Positions 24,337 to 36,500 of a stretch of 64,000 nucleotides of DNA are shown here, piece by piece. The translations under genes were made by a program, and so were the position numbers. A model generated the notes under the pieces. The model had not been told where the DNA came from, searched no databases, and was given only the letters and a program-made list of their open reading frames with translations. This DNA is from Echinococcus granulosus (taxonomy: Eukaryota; Platyhelminthes; Cestoda; Cyclophyllidea; Taeniidae): NCBI RefSeq assembly GCF_000524195.1, contig NW_020170384.1, positions 97,586-161,585 on the forward strand, written 5' to 3'. Every line of letters starts with the position of its first letter. Position 1 is the stretch's first letter.

Positions 24337-27300
24337 TCATTCGAGTGGTCGAGTGACATCCATGGTCTGCTGGAGGAAGTCTGTGTAGTTGATGCATCCG
24401 CGTCGGTGCTGGTCGTATGCTGTGCGGAGGTGGTAGAGACAGTCGGGGGAGAAGTCCATCCCGTGCTTTCGCAGAAAATCACCAAGATCCTTTTCATTGA
24501 AAAAATTGGGGTGTGTAGGGCTAGCTATGGCCCGGAAACCCGCCAGCAACGTTTTGTACTCACGAAGACACTGAAAAGATGGCAATTAGGTTGGCGAAGG
24601 CCGGTGTACAGCAAAGGGTGGGGAACAGGACACCTAATGTTGTTTTCAGGTGTGTCTGTGTCATTGTTGCGTAGTTATCATTCATGTAATTTCTACAGGT
24701 ATTTCAGGAGATCCGTGTCATAAATAGGGATGTTACTGCCAATTAACAGCCTTGCTGAGTAGTGTGCTGGTAAAAGTAAAAAAAAATGAATGTTCCTAAC
24801 TTACTATCCGACGAATCCGGTCCATGACCTCCCTAACTCCGGTTTCCGATCCATCTTTCTGGAATAACATGTATGAGAAATAACAATAAGGACGCAATTA
24901 CAGGGTAGTTTAATGTAGGGGTCATAGTTTATTTCATGGCGTTATATTCCCTTGATTGCAAATCGTCCCTTTAAGCTCAAAAAGCCTTTCAAAATCATTT
25001 AATGCATAGTTAGAATCTCGTTTAAATCATTATCACTTTGTAATGGGACGGTTGAAAATGGGGAGACTTACAAGGTTTTTGAGTTTGTGATGCACAATGT
25101 CGAACTTTTGGCCAACCTTTGGTGGAATATGACCCTCAGAAAAGCGAGAAAGGAAATCCACATAATTAACACTGGAAAGGTAAAAGTTCAATGTTGTAGG
25201 CGAAAGGCAAATAAAGTGAAGCCTTTACTAAGCGCTTTTGCACATACTGTCCGTTGTTATGTTTGTCCAATCCGTGAGCCAATTCGTACAACTCATTTGA
25301 ATCCAATGGAAAAGAGAAGGCCTCGCAGACTTTCTGAATTGAAAAAACCAAAATCCTGGTCTCCCATGAAGGCATTATTGAGGGAATAGACAAATGACCA
25401 ACCAGACATCATGATAACGGAAGAATATAGATTGTTTTACCCTAAAGTCTTTACGAAGCATAGACCCCCAGCCGAAGGGATCTTGCCAGAGGAATCCATT
25501 TCTAAGATCCGTCCAAATGGTGATCACGAAGGACCGAATTTTCTTGCACAGTTCATTTACTCTTTCTTCGGAAGGCTTCGTCTTTTGCCTCTCCATGTAC
25601 TTTATCTCCGATGCAGTCTTTCCCAGTGCCAACGTATCATCGATGTACCGTTTTTTGAAGTCGTTCTGGCACTGACGGAAGTCCTTCATCTTCAACAAAT
25701 TGGAATCGTGGAGTCCTGCATGGGATACATAATAGCTAGAGTATGTAATGAGTACAAGCCTGCAACTCATTCGGACAGTTTTTCGTGAAACAGGAAGAAA
25801 AAGCAGTGCCGATAGTAAATACCGCATGTTTGGGTTAAAAGTGGCAACGAAAAAAAAAACAACAATAAAACACAACAGCTAACGATACTGACCAAGGAGT
25901 TCTGTTGAATGTTAGAACGAATACATCATACAAAGTTAGTAGTTAGGCAGATATGGAGTACGGAATTCAATCGTTAATTACAAAACACTGCTTTGATGAT
26001 ATAATGCAGTTCCATTGAAGCAGTACAAGACATTATGCATTAAAGTCATTATATAAGGATTGCTCATTGGAATCTGAATGGAAGGTAACACATGTTTTAA
26101 GAAAGGAGAGTGACGATCATGAATTGGAGGCCAAATTCGATCGAGGTTGAACCAAATAATGAAGTGTGTTTTACTACGTGGAGAGTTAAGCGCGTACTTT
26201 TGTTCCGCTCGGCGGTGGCCAAATGATGGCGGATGTTTCCAGTTTCAAGAAAAAAGCGCATTACTTGATGGTATTTATGAAGTCCATTAGCAGACGGCTC
26301 AGCTTCATTCACCAGTCGCCAGACTGAGTCCAACTCGACCTCACACATCTCCAGACCGACTCTTCAAATGAATAAATGAATCAAAAGGAAATCGGATGAC
26401 TAGAGTTCTTGTACTCATATAAACGGCAAGTATAGATGGATTATTGCAGATTAAGACATACTTCTTCATGATGACACCAAAGTCGTGCTTGTCGATTGTG
26501 GCATGGCCGACGTGGTCGAAGTGCTTGTAAATCTCAAATAAGAAACGGATAAATTGGAATAAGATTCCCTGTGACTTCCCGGTTAAAGTACAAGCCAAAC
26601 AAAACGAATGGTGCACGAGTTGACAAGTAAACTATTAAAATTGTTTGGCCAAACTCGATATGCACAAACCATTGGGGCACGCTTATCTTCAATATCACCA
26701 AAATCGTACCTTGTCAATGACAGCGAACTTTTCGTTGATTAGCTTCTGAATGGCTAGTAGGAGATGGCTGAGCCCACGCGGTTCACCGGAAAATTGGACG
26801 AGGGATTTGAGCTCAGGATCATGTACCCTGTTAGAAAGGAAATTATCGGTCAACTTAGAGCGTTATCAACAGAGATTTTTCATTAGATGCATTTTATATG
26901 AGTGATTATTTACAAAATGAAACCATCTACCTTATTTCAAGTTAGTACAGCTATTCATAGTGTTGTATATGTGGACCACGTAAGAAGCCGAATCAGTGTG
27001 GCGATACATAATGGCCATATCAAAGGATACGGATGATGGGTTCAAACTGAGAAGTTACATCAATCAAGATGATTCTATCCAAAGAAAATTTAAAGATAGC
27101 CCCTGAGCACGATCTTTGTGTCTTGAAGACAAAGAATGAATGAAGCATTAAAAAAATACATGTGACCGGTCGACACATTGAAAAATCCCTAAAGACAGTA
27201 AATGACAAAAAGATATATTAGAGTAGACAAAATACCAGAAGATGGCTACTAAACGTTCTTTATTAACTACGCAAAGTGAATGCTATATCCATGAAAGAAG

Positions 27301-30159
27301 CCATCATCTAACGATCATGATCCATACTCAATGGTTCTTCGATCCTGCAAATCAAGACACTGTATCCAACTTGGTAAAATCCAAATAACTAGTTGCTTGC
27401 AAGAATGTCTTTAAATTAGATGGAGAGATAACACAACAGCGCGTAAGTAATTCTGCGAACTTATCTTTTTTCAAAGGAAACTAAACGAGAATTTATTACT
27501 GACTATTCTAACCAGAATACTTTATATTAGTCTGGCTGCTTATACATGTTCAGTAAGCGCTACTGAGCAAGCATAGTAAATAATATTAGAAACGAATACA
27601 AACCGCTGCTTCAGCCTGTAATTTATTGCTAACCAACAGACTGGGCTAAGTTGTGCATATTCTTTCAATACGGGCAAAAAACCAGAGATAAAAATGCCAC
27701 TTACATATCGCCAGCTTTAGGAGCCCTGTAAGGCGGATTCTTGCACCTGAATTGGGAAAGACAGTTGATTTAGCTTATGGAAAGAGGTGGATATCTCTAT
27801 CCTTCAAGCTACTAACTCCTTAGAAATGTACGAAAGAAAGTGGTTCAAATCCACTCTACACTCATTTTTGAGACGAATACGACGAACTAAATCCTCCCAT
27901 TGACACCGGTCCATGGTGAATCCAATGGTTGATTCTACAAGATCGCGAAAGTATGCCAAGGGAACTCCTCCGTCCTTGTCATGTTTCCTTTAACAGATAT
28001 AGCTCTCTCAACCAAAAGCTAGCGTTTTACAGTATCTCAACGCTAAGAAAAGAACTTACTCAAGTTTCTCAATGAAGTCAAAGTAATCGTGAAAAATAGT
28101 TCTGAAAAGTTCATCTTCCAAATGCCTTATTTTTCCGAAACCTTTTTTCGACGCGCACGAGCCACCCATTTTCCTGTATATAAGACAAAACAATGGTTAA
28201 TGACTCTACGGCTTACAATTCAAATGCCCGTGAGATAGTACTCATGATAAATTTGACTTGGAATTCTCATTCAGTAAAACACAATGCTGAAGAGTAATGA
28301 CATACATATCATCAGGAGTTCTAGGTGGAGGAACGCATTCCAGCCGTCGAAGCAATTGTTTATAGGCTACATCTTTCTCATTGGAACCGCAGAGGTCTCT
28401 GTCACTGTCAACAAAGAGTCCCTGTCGTTTCGCATAGCGCTTCACCTCTTCAAGATCAACTTTTAGTCCAATATCTCGAAATATTGCGAGCAAATGCATA
28501 ATGGATATGTAACCTCGGCACTCTGAATCAGCACATTGGAATACTAGGCCTAACGCCATGCGAGGCTCATCAAACTATAAAATAAACACAAGGTACAGAA
28601 TTAGAAGTAGGTTCGCAAGGTACAAGCTAAGTCTTTACAAAAATTGACTAAAAAAATGGCGTCTTACTATGTATTGTAACTGCTCGATTGGATTTCGAAA
28701 GCATGGTCTTCGTTGACGCAAGAGATTCATTTGATCCTTATAGTGAAGTTCAATGAAAGGTATGCATTCTTCTACCGCTGGTTGCGCATCTTTTGCCTTG
28801 CAGATTTCTGACAATTTACTATCTACCGGTCTTTCATTCCTCAGCAGCGGTTGAGAAACAGGATCAATTGTCATCGGAGGACATTGGTTAACATTCTAAA
28901 ATTATGGCAGCATCTTTGCATAAGAATGGGGACCTAAGTTAAAGCAAAACCAGTAAAATATATCCAAACCCGTATTGATTTGTATCCATTGTAGTTCTTA
29001 TATCTCGTTCGGTGAGCTGGGGGAAATTTGTATCCTATCGACTGGATAGTGTCCTTCCTTGGTGTTCCTTCTTCCGTCAGTCCAAGTTGATCAATCAGCT
29101 GCCGAGTAGCTATTGAACCAATACCTTCTAAGTCGAATTTTCTACAAAATAACGCCATAAGACAGCATTTTTTACTGTTCCCATAGTCGTCTAAAATTTT
29201 CATCTGTTAGGTTTACACGCATTCGCGCAAGCATTTCGCGCAGTTGAGGTTTGAGAATCCTACCATCAACGTCAAAACAACTTGGCGGAAGGAGTTCCTT
29301 CAAATCAAATCGTTTCGAACTTGCACCGCGCAGAATAGCTTCAAAAGCAAAAGCGACGGATAACTTATGGTCGTACCCAAAAACGCTCTTTGGTTTAGGT
29401 GCTCGCGTCCTGCCTACAGGGGGCACTCCAAATATAGCTTCGAATTCATTGAAGGAAAGAGTTGGGGTTTCATTCAGGCAATACCTACAAAAACATTTAT
29501 TACGGAGATTTACACACCTCTCACAAAGTCTATGAAATTGATACATCTGCATCTCTGGGCAAAGATTATGAAAAATTTGCAAAAGTGCAGCTCTTTAAGA
29601 TATACGTTAAGAATGCGAAGTACTTTGTCACATTCCCTTTTTTTTGACAATCTGCCTCGGCAAAGAGACGTCTAATAAAGTGCCTTCGTCGTTGAAGTTG
29701 ACATCGCAAAATAACATCAATCTTAAGTTTGCAATTACTGTCAATCAACTACGCACATCATCCAATGAGAGCCTTTTAAAGGGATGAAGTTCATATTGCC
29801 TCGAAACCCATTTCCCTAGGCCTAAGAGAGTGAGGAGTAAGAACCCCTCGCAACCAACCATCCTTGTCTTTTGGAAGTGTATAATAATATTTTTCATCAT
29901 TTAGGGGTCGAAAGTGGTAGAAGCCTGTTTGGTCTGCCTCACGTTCAAGAAGCATTCGAATGGTTTCTGCACTATTGCACCTTTTCAGAGGTCTAACTTC
30001 GAGAACTCCATTTGTTAAACCTTCTGGAGACGTATATATTGTCGGTTGAAAGACCCGGTTAGTAGGAAGCTCACTAATACCTATTAGAAAATCTTTTCAA
30101 ACATACTGCGGCAGTTGACAGACTTGTTCAGGCATTCTTAAATTTCGCTCTGTTGGCAT
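24337..30159 (-). CDS. Large multi-EF-hand protein, EFCAB6-like (about 19 exons, about 940 aa)
   Basis: Probable calcium-binding scaffold; the exact family is not recognised, and EFCAB6-type proteins are the closest pattern I recall. Exons: 30107-30159, about 29830-30073 (3' end uncertain), about 29624-29721 (5' end uncertain), 29518-29592, 29176-29484, 28970-29141, 28668-28895, 28306-28574, 28060-28173, 27862-27987, 27705-27746, 26710-26827, 26462-26532, 26198-26361, 25441-25715, 25248-25333, 25072-25171, 24805-24858, 24337-24570. Phases agree from exon 3 onward. EF-hand units recur: FIRRLFAEADCQKKGNVTK, KFDLEGIGSIATRQLID, KHFDHVGHATIDKHDF, DKHNNGHVNYVDFLSRF, YDQHRRGCINYTDFLQQ. Many loops lack a full set of acidic ligands, so several sites may not bind calcium. 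Exon 9 contains an internal MGGSCASKKGFGK that could start a second product. Confidence 0.8.
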
Positions 30160-30955
30160 AGAAGACGCGTCAGTTAAGGTTATGAAGGTCATCAATATTG
30201 CAAGGTTATTAGATTTACGATTAATTCGCAACACTAACGCATGCGGGTTTTTCTTTTTGTCGAAAATTCCTACTTAAGATATCCGCTTTCAATTTCGCAT
30301 ATTTGGAATAATGTCCTGTAATTAGTTATTATAATGCAAAATATGAGCTAGATGATAAGTATTATATGATTGACACTAAATGCCAGAGATTGAGATACGT
30401 GGCATGATTACTATCTAAACTAATAAATGCTTAAGTCTAGTTGCGCGCTAGGAGTCACACATGCTTTTCACTCCCACGTCTGATCTAATAATGATTAGAC
30501 AATTTCCATTATTCATTCCGAAAGGGTGACCTCAGCTAAAAAAAACTTTCAAAAGAAAGTAATTTTTTCTAATTAGTAATGAGCTGCGTTCCTACTAATC
30601 ATTAGATAGAGTGTGCTGATTTACTCAAATGAACGGGAAGTGGAACGTATATGGTAAAGCAAACTGCCACTTTTTCCCAGTACTCTCGCAGCACATATCG
30701 TAGTTATGTTAATACTTATCTTACACTGTGTTCCTTTATAAGCACATAATGCTATTTCATCTAATTACTTCCAGTAAATAGTCCCATTTAATTTTAAACA
30801 TATTTGGAAGACATTTCCCAATGAGTCACTGTTAAGAATTCATGTAAAATAACTTAGGTAGACATCGCAATATTCAATGTTAAATCTCGCAGGACTTTGA
30901 ACAGATTACAGTCCGATTCAAAATACAATACTTCACTACAGTACAGCACTGACAT

Positions 30956-31792
30956 TTATTTTTGTGATTTGGTGAAGATTCCCAGGGAAGCAGCAGTACT
31001 AATTGTTGCCTTGCCCACACTAAGGGCAATTAAGGACATTAATATATATGTAGGCCACTCACCAACATAATCAATAATCATGTCTGGACAGGGTTCATTA
31101 TTAAGCCTCCCATACCAATCCGTTGCTGCAAAAGAGCCCGATTCGAAAAGTGCTTCCACTTCTTCAGCATATTCCGCGGCATCGCTATCCGACTTGCTTA
31201 CATCCAAGGCCCTCTGCCTCATTCGCGGCCTTGCAAGCCCGCAGTTTTTGTAATAAGCTGTACGAATACAGCAGCTCTGTGGAACCCAGCCGTAAGAAGT
31301 GTTCAAATTTGGCAAGATCCACCCCCTATCGTCCATCCACCACTCGTAGTGCCATTGAGTCAAGCCACAGCATTCAAAAGTTTCGTTAATCCAATCACTA
31401 AAAGAAGCTGCATCTTCAGAGGTGTTGTACTTGCCCAACAGTTGTCCCACAGTCAAGGTAAGCGTGCTTCTGATGAATTTGTCGCGGCTTCCGAAGAACA
31501 AAATTAAAAAGAACAGCTCTATTGCAAGACTGATGTACATTTGGAGAAGAAAGACAATTGCGACAGTGGATCGAAATGAGCGCCAGGTTTGCACAGCCGA
31601 ACCTAAGTTGATGAGGAGCCAACAGCCATAGGCTGCAGCGACAACAGTCGCAAGGGTTGTCTCGCCTGCTGTTAGCACCAGCATGAATATCTTACGCTTA
31701 AAGAAGAGAATCGCAGCGACAGAAATGAAGAATACCGCGTAATTGAATATCCATGACAGGACCATTAACCAAATTATCCAGTTGACCCTCAT
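30956..31792 (-). CDS. Tetraspanin, intronless, 278 aa
   Basis: Four-helix membrane protein that organises partners in the plasma membrane; flatworm tetraspanins are often at the tegument. Hydrophobic segments lie at about 7-31, 46-66, 77-100 and 245-270. The large loop between helices 3 and 4 has the hallmark CCG at 141-143 and SCC at 173-175, plus Cys184 and Cys235, so six cysteines in all. Possible N-glycosylation sites are at Asn123, Asn136 and Asn164. The loop also has a charged insertion at about 188-220, making it long for the family. The ATG follows an in-frame TGA by about 12 codons. The coding region has no intron, unlike every other gene in the window. I cannot assign it to a named tetraspanin. 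Confidence 0.93.
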   Translation of the reverse strand: MRVNWIIWLMVLSWIFNYAVFFISVAAILFFKRKIFMLVLTAGETTLATVVAAAYGCWLLINLGSAVQTWRSFRSTVAIVFLLQMYISLAIELFFLILFFGSRDKFIRSTLTLTVGQLLGKYNTSEDAASFSDWINETFECCGLTQWHYEWWMDDRGWILPNLNTSYGWVPQSCCIRTAYYKNCGLARPRMRQRALDVSKSDSDAAEYAEEVEALFESGSFAATDWYGRLNNEPCPDMIIDYVGEWPTYILMSLIALSVGKATISTAASLGIFTKSQK

Positions 31793-32179
31793 TCCGCAGC
31801 GATATACGCTCGATGCACCGCGTCACGGTCACGCAAATCAATTGCGTGATTCTCTTTCAAAGTTCGTCGCATTTCCTTGGATCGTGGACTGGTGAGACCC
31901 AGGCATTTGCAAAAACAAGACGAATTTCTATTTAATTTTTACTAATTTAATTGATTCTAAATTTATGTTCCCTGGGAGGTGTTACCAACGAGTAGCAAGA
32001 CATTAACTACTAATTTACCAGTCCCATTTGTTACCCTTGGCTCGCTCGTAAAAGGGCACTCTGTGAAAGGATATGAGATTAATTTCTTAAAAAGGCGGTC
32101 AGTAACAAACCGCGATTGAGTCGGAAGGAACTGAGTAATATCCACTAATGTAATGCATGTTATAAGCAAAATTATGTAG

Positions 32180-32285
32180 TGCCTTGAGACTTCCCTTAAG
32201 ACGAAAGAAGACATAATGCTCGGGCAGAATGTGTGCATTCTGCATGCGGTAGAGCTTGGGCTACTGGTACGATCTGGACACCATT
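32180..32285 (+). repeat. Dispersed repeat, copy A
   Basis: Shares the core GAAGACGAAAGAAGAC with other copies, followed by AATGCTCGGGCAGAAT and then GAGCTTGGGCTACTGG. Copies B and D read the same way; C, E and F are inverted. The family is non-coding and too diverged to be a recent insertion. Confidence 0.75.
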
Positions 32286-33044
32286 CTGGACATTGAATGT
32301 GTGGTGCCGGGGCACCTAAGTGGACCCTCTACCAAAGCCAACAACCAACGTATTAAACGGCACCTCCCCTTTTCCGAACGCCGCCACAGACTCTCCTCTT
32401 GGTTAACCTCGCGAGTCAGGTATCACAACGTAATCGGTGCTGTAAGGAAGCACTCAGAAGTCAGTCATGCCCGTTATCAAGTGCCCATACAACTAAGAGG
32501 ATATGTGGCGGCAACCCCACTGATCCTACTTAGCAACTCTACTGGATCTGGAGTCGCGTCCCGTATGACAACTGGGTTCGGGGACGGAAGATGTGCTGGC
32601 CATCACGCGTCTTAATTGCTAGTGGTAGGACGGGATTGAATATAATTCTGTGGGGGTAGGGTTTCGCTACTATCCCTCCTTGCCACGTCCTTCTCACTTC
32701 AGTTTGGGTTCTTTCCAGCTAATAGAGAGGTGAAAGAGGAATCGCAATTTTGTATGATTGATATCTTCAGGCAGCTACGGTAGACAACTCGTAATAAAAC
32801 TTTCCCAGATGTATCACAGTTAGTATCGCTTCCATTGTTAATAACTTTCCTGCAGAAAACGAGATTGGAACAGTTGCTGAAGGTAAACGTCATTTTTAGC
32901 CCTTCTGTTAGGGTCGTCACCGATTCTCCCATCTGCAGCGTAGGCACTTCTCTCGCCCCGGTAAGGTTTATCAATCATTAACAGAAATTCGGGTGGTTGT
33001 CGCTTGGGATCAGATTTACTTTCCGCAGCCACCGATGTAGTACG

Positions 33045-33165
33045 CCTAGACTTCTCTGAAGATGAAAGAAGACAATAACACTAGGGTGGAATATACATAT
33101 TCGCCATAGAGTAGAGCTTGGAGCTACTGGCATGGCCCAAAAGCCAGCCCACTCGACGAATGTAT
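33045..33165 (+). repeat. Dispersed repeat, copy B
   Basis: Shares GACTTCTCTGAAGATGAAAG, GAATATACATATTCGCCATA and GAGCTACTGGCATGGC with copies A and E. It extends into AAAGCCAGCCCAC, which copy E also has, so the repeat unit is at least 115 bp. Confidence 0.75.
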
Positions 33166-33585
33166 AACGGCGCCGAACCAAAGTGGCACCTTTATCCAAA
33201 TTGGAAGTTAAATAACTAAATAATTGCAGTAATACGATTTTACAATGCTGCAAGCATCTACTTTGTATTTGAGCCGGGTTGCATAAGATCTACTCTCAAA
33301 TTCTTGTTATACAATGTTATGATTAAACATTCCACGTGTTTGGGTCAACTACTAACACAACCGTCGCATCGCGACGAGCTGATAGAACGGTTTATAAAAT
33401 GAAGCAAAAGCCACTTTTCACCTCACTTGGGAATCTTTGGTCTTATGGACATCGCTATTTGAGATTTGAAGATACACCTACCCATGTGACCGAGTCGAAT
33501 GTGATGTGCCGCATACAGTGACAACCAAGCGCCACAATGTGAAACATCCATGGGCAAAGCCCTAGAAATTTGACATGGCTTTAGA

Positions 33586-36500
33586 CTAATGAAACAACAA
33601 ACTTTTGGCATTTGCCTCCTGCAAATGTGAAAAGGGTCTCGAGGCAATTTTGCATGGCTACACAAACGTTCTGCACTCTATGCAACATGAAGGAGCTTGT
33701 GGACGTAACACGTCAAATGCCTGATAAACCGAATAATAACAAAGCTTCCCGCTGAAAACCAATCCTACAACATGTTTAATTAGAGCTAGAAGCTCGGTAA
33801 GTGTAAAAAAAAAGTATCAACCAGGAAGGGACAAATAACAGCAAAATATTGTTTCTTGCATGATGTTGTACCCTTTGTGGGTAGCAGACGGTACACACAC
33901 ACACACACACCGGAAGCATGGGGAAAGACAAAGGGGGAGGAAGGGACTAAACAGGAGGAATGCGGGGCACGTATGAGTCAAATAGGGTAAAAGGAGGGAA
34001 AGACACGGTGAGAAGATGGTGGCTAGCGCTGTGACGCGGAGAGGCAAAGATTCAGATAGGCATCGCGGATGCGACTGGGACAGCAGGAGAAGATCAAGTT
34101 TACCTGGTGACATATGGCACGGGCGCTGGTCCACTGGGTCTCAAAGACGAGATTTACGATGTCCTCCAAGCTAAAATGTCGTGACCCCCCATCGCCCTCC
34201 TCCGCTACATCCAACTCCGCACGCGATGACAATGAAGGCAGTGCACTCGTGACTCCACCCTGTTGCCCACTCACTGGTGGCTTCAGGAGAGGAAATATCG
34301 TCATGTAAAACTGAATTTAAAGTTGAATTAGGCCACATATTTGTGCCCTGTAATGGCAAATCTACTAGGCATACATTATCGTGTATGCTAGTCAAAAAAT
34401 GAAGCTCACCGGGTAACAGTAACCCCACTGGGCTAGTTGATTTGACACTACAGTTTGCTTCAACTTCACACGTCAGAAGCAGCAATTAGATTAATCATCG
34501 ACGGAGTTTTTCTTCTGATGGCCAATCAAGTGTCTACACAATCGCTTGACAGCTATGGCTAGCTAATAAAGACTGTGACCAATCAAAGTCACAGTTTCAC
34601 AAAGCAGAAGGAACAATGTGGACCACTTCTAATTGACACAGTGGTATTGCTTAAAAGAAGTGAAAGTGCTACAGTAGACTTCGAAATGACTAACTGATTG
34701 TACGCTTAGTTCGCAAACAACTTTTTGTCTCTGGAATCTTAAATGGTAATAACAATTAAAGAAGGCATAGAACCTAAAGACGGAATTGATTCTGCTAAGA
34801 AAACATTTTCAGGAGAAAATTGAACCAAAATGTATCTTAGAGCTTAAAACAAGAACATACGAGATAGAGGATGACAAATTGGACCTTAGAGAGAGGCTGA
34901 TTGGAGGGGTCACCGACCGCAGTGGTGGCAGAGCACAGAGAGCAATCCACCACATGGGACATCGGCACTGTCAGGGATTTTGAGCCACCACGAAAGATCT
35001 TTGGCAATCGAGAGGCCTGAACGTCCAGCCGATCTCGAGATATGGCTGCATTTGTGCACACGCATACAGAAGCACAACTTATTCGCAACTCTAATTCAAA
35101 CTGCCCATATGTACCAGTCCGTAATGAATACTGCAAATTTCTCTCAACTACAAGAGCAGTTTGTAAAGTCGTATAAGACACATTATTACGGAAAGTTAGG
35201 TTAGAAAATGGGATAAGCTATTTCACCAGCGGAGCCACGTCTTTTAAGAATACTGAAACAGCAGTACTAAAATAGAACAGAAAGCCATTCAACAATAATA
35301 AAGCATGATTATAGGAACGAGGCAGTAGAGATAACAGTGAAACAGTGTAGTTGCGTCACAAAAAAAGGGAACTCAAATAGAGAGGCCGCGGGGTCTGTTT
35401 CCATTAAAGGCACTTTAAATCAATGGAAAAGGGAGATTAGAACTATAAAAATAATTGATGTGCTCACGAAACAAGCGAGGTTACCATACCATTCCGCAAG
35501 GTGATACAAGCTAGGATGCACACAAATCGTACAGTTTCAGAAATCGACAAACGTCAACGTTACAGTTTGACGAAACAGAAACATCATAGTCAATTACCAT
35601 AACGTATTACATGGCATCAACTGACTGATAGTCGAAACGACCACAATATGCGATGGGATTTTTCTACCTAACGGATTTTGGATGCGATGGCTAAAACAGG
35701 AAATAGACTAAAGAACAAGAGGGGGAAAAGATGACTAAATATAATAAACGGGTTATTACACCATGGGAGCGTTTTAATTACATAACAACAGTATGTAGTT
35801 AGTGAAAAGCGTTCTGTCGGACTAATTTCACGATCCCATTAGCACCACGGTAAACCACAGACGAGCCACGATTTAGCATTTGGACAAAAATGTCTTATCA
35901 TGCTTGAATATACTAGTATTGATCACACGGTCGACAGGTGCTTGCATATCACAGCAAGTAAGCAGAGAAGATGATCAGTCTCGCTTGTAGCCTCGGTGTG
36001 AGACAGCTATATCATCAGCAAAAAAATGCAGCCGTGCACACGAAGAGTTCAGCTCCAAAGGATGCCATTCAGGAGTAACAAGGAAAAAAAAATTCATTGG
36101 CGGATGTAAAGGATAGAAAAACCGAATGGGACATAAGACTAAAATGCTAATAAGGAGAACCGTTTAGCATCAGGCAGGACAAAGAGATCCGGACTACAGG
36201 TATTTAGAAGGTCATAACGATGGAAAATTCTGAATGTGTGCAAACGACGACGGCAAGAAGAAATTGGGGTGGGGGGAGAACCTACTGAGTTGGACATCGC
36301 GTGAGGTGGGACCCCGGAGATGAGTGGCTCGGTATTTCCTCGATTGGAGGTTGCGAGTCACCGCGCCACTAGGTGATGTAGTTAGGATATCGATAGGCCT
36401 GTTCCCGGGCGCGGAAACGTGCTGTCCACGATCATTGTCTTCCATTACAGGGTCATAACGACCTATTTTGTGCATAGAATATCAGCGATCAAGCATCATC

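Larger units (their letters stand above)
31793..33585. other. Intergenic region with two dispersed-repeat copies
   Basis: Lies between the tetraspanin start and the putative last exon of SIN1. It holds two direct copies of the window's dispersed repeat (near 32180 and 33048) about 870 bp apart. The open frames here overlap the repeats and resemble nothing known. Confidence 0.55.

Noticed and set aside
27311..27346. Alternative exon for the EF-hand gene with an early stop
   Set aside because: It has an acceptor and is in phase but ends at once in TAG. Skipping it joins exon 11 to 26710-26827 in phase and continues into further EF-hand units.
32256..32615. 119-codon plus-strand frame next to repeat copy A
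   Set aside because: It starts inside the repeat and has no known motif or splice context.
34171..34485. 104-codon minus frame overlapping SIN1 exon 8
   Set aside because: A different reading frame. The exon frame ending in LEDIVNLVFETQ matches the SIN1 PH domain and joins in phase.
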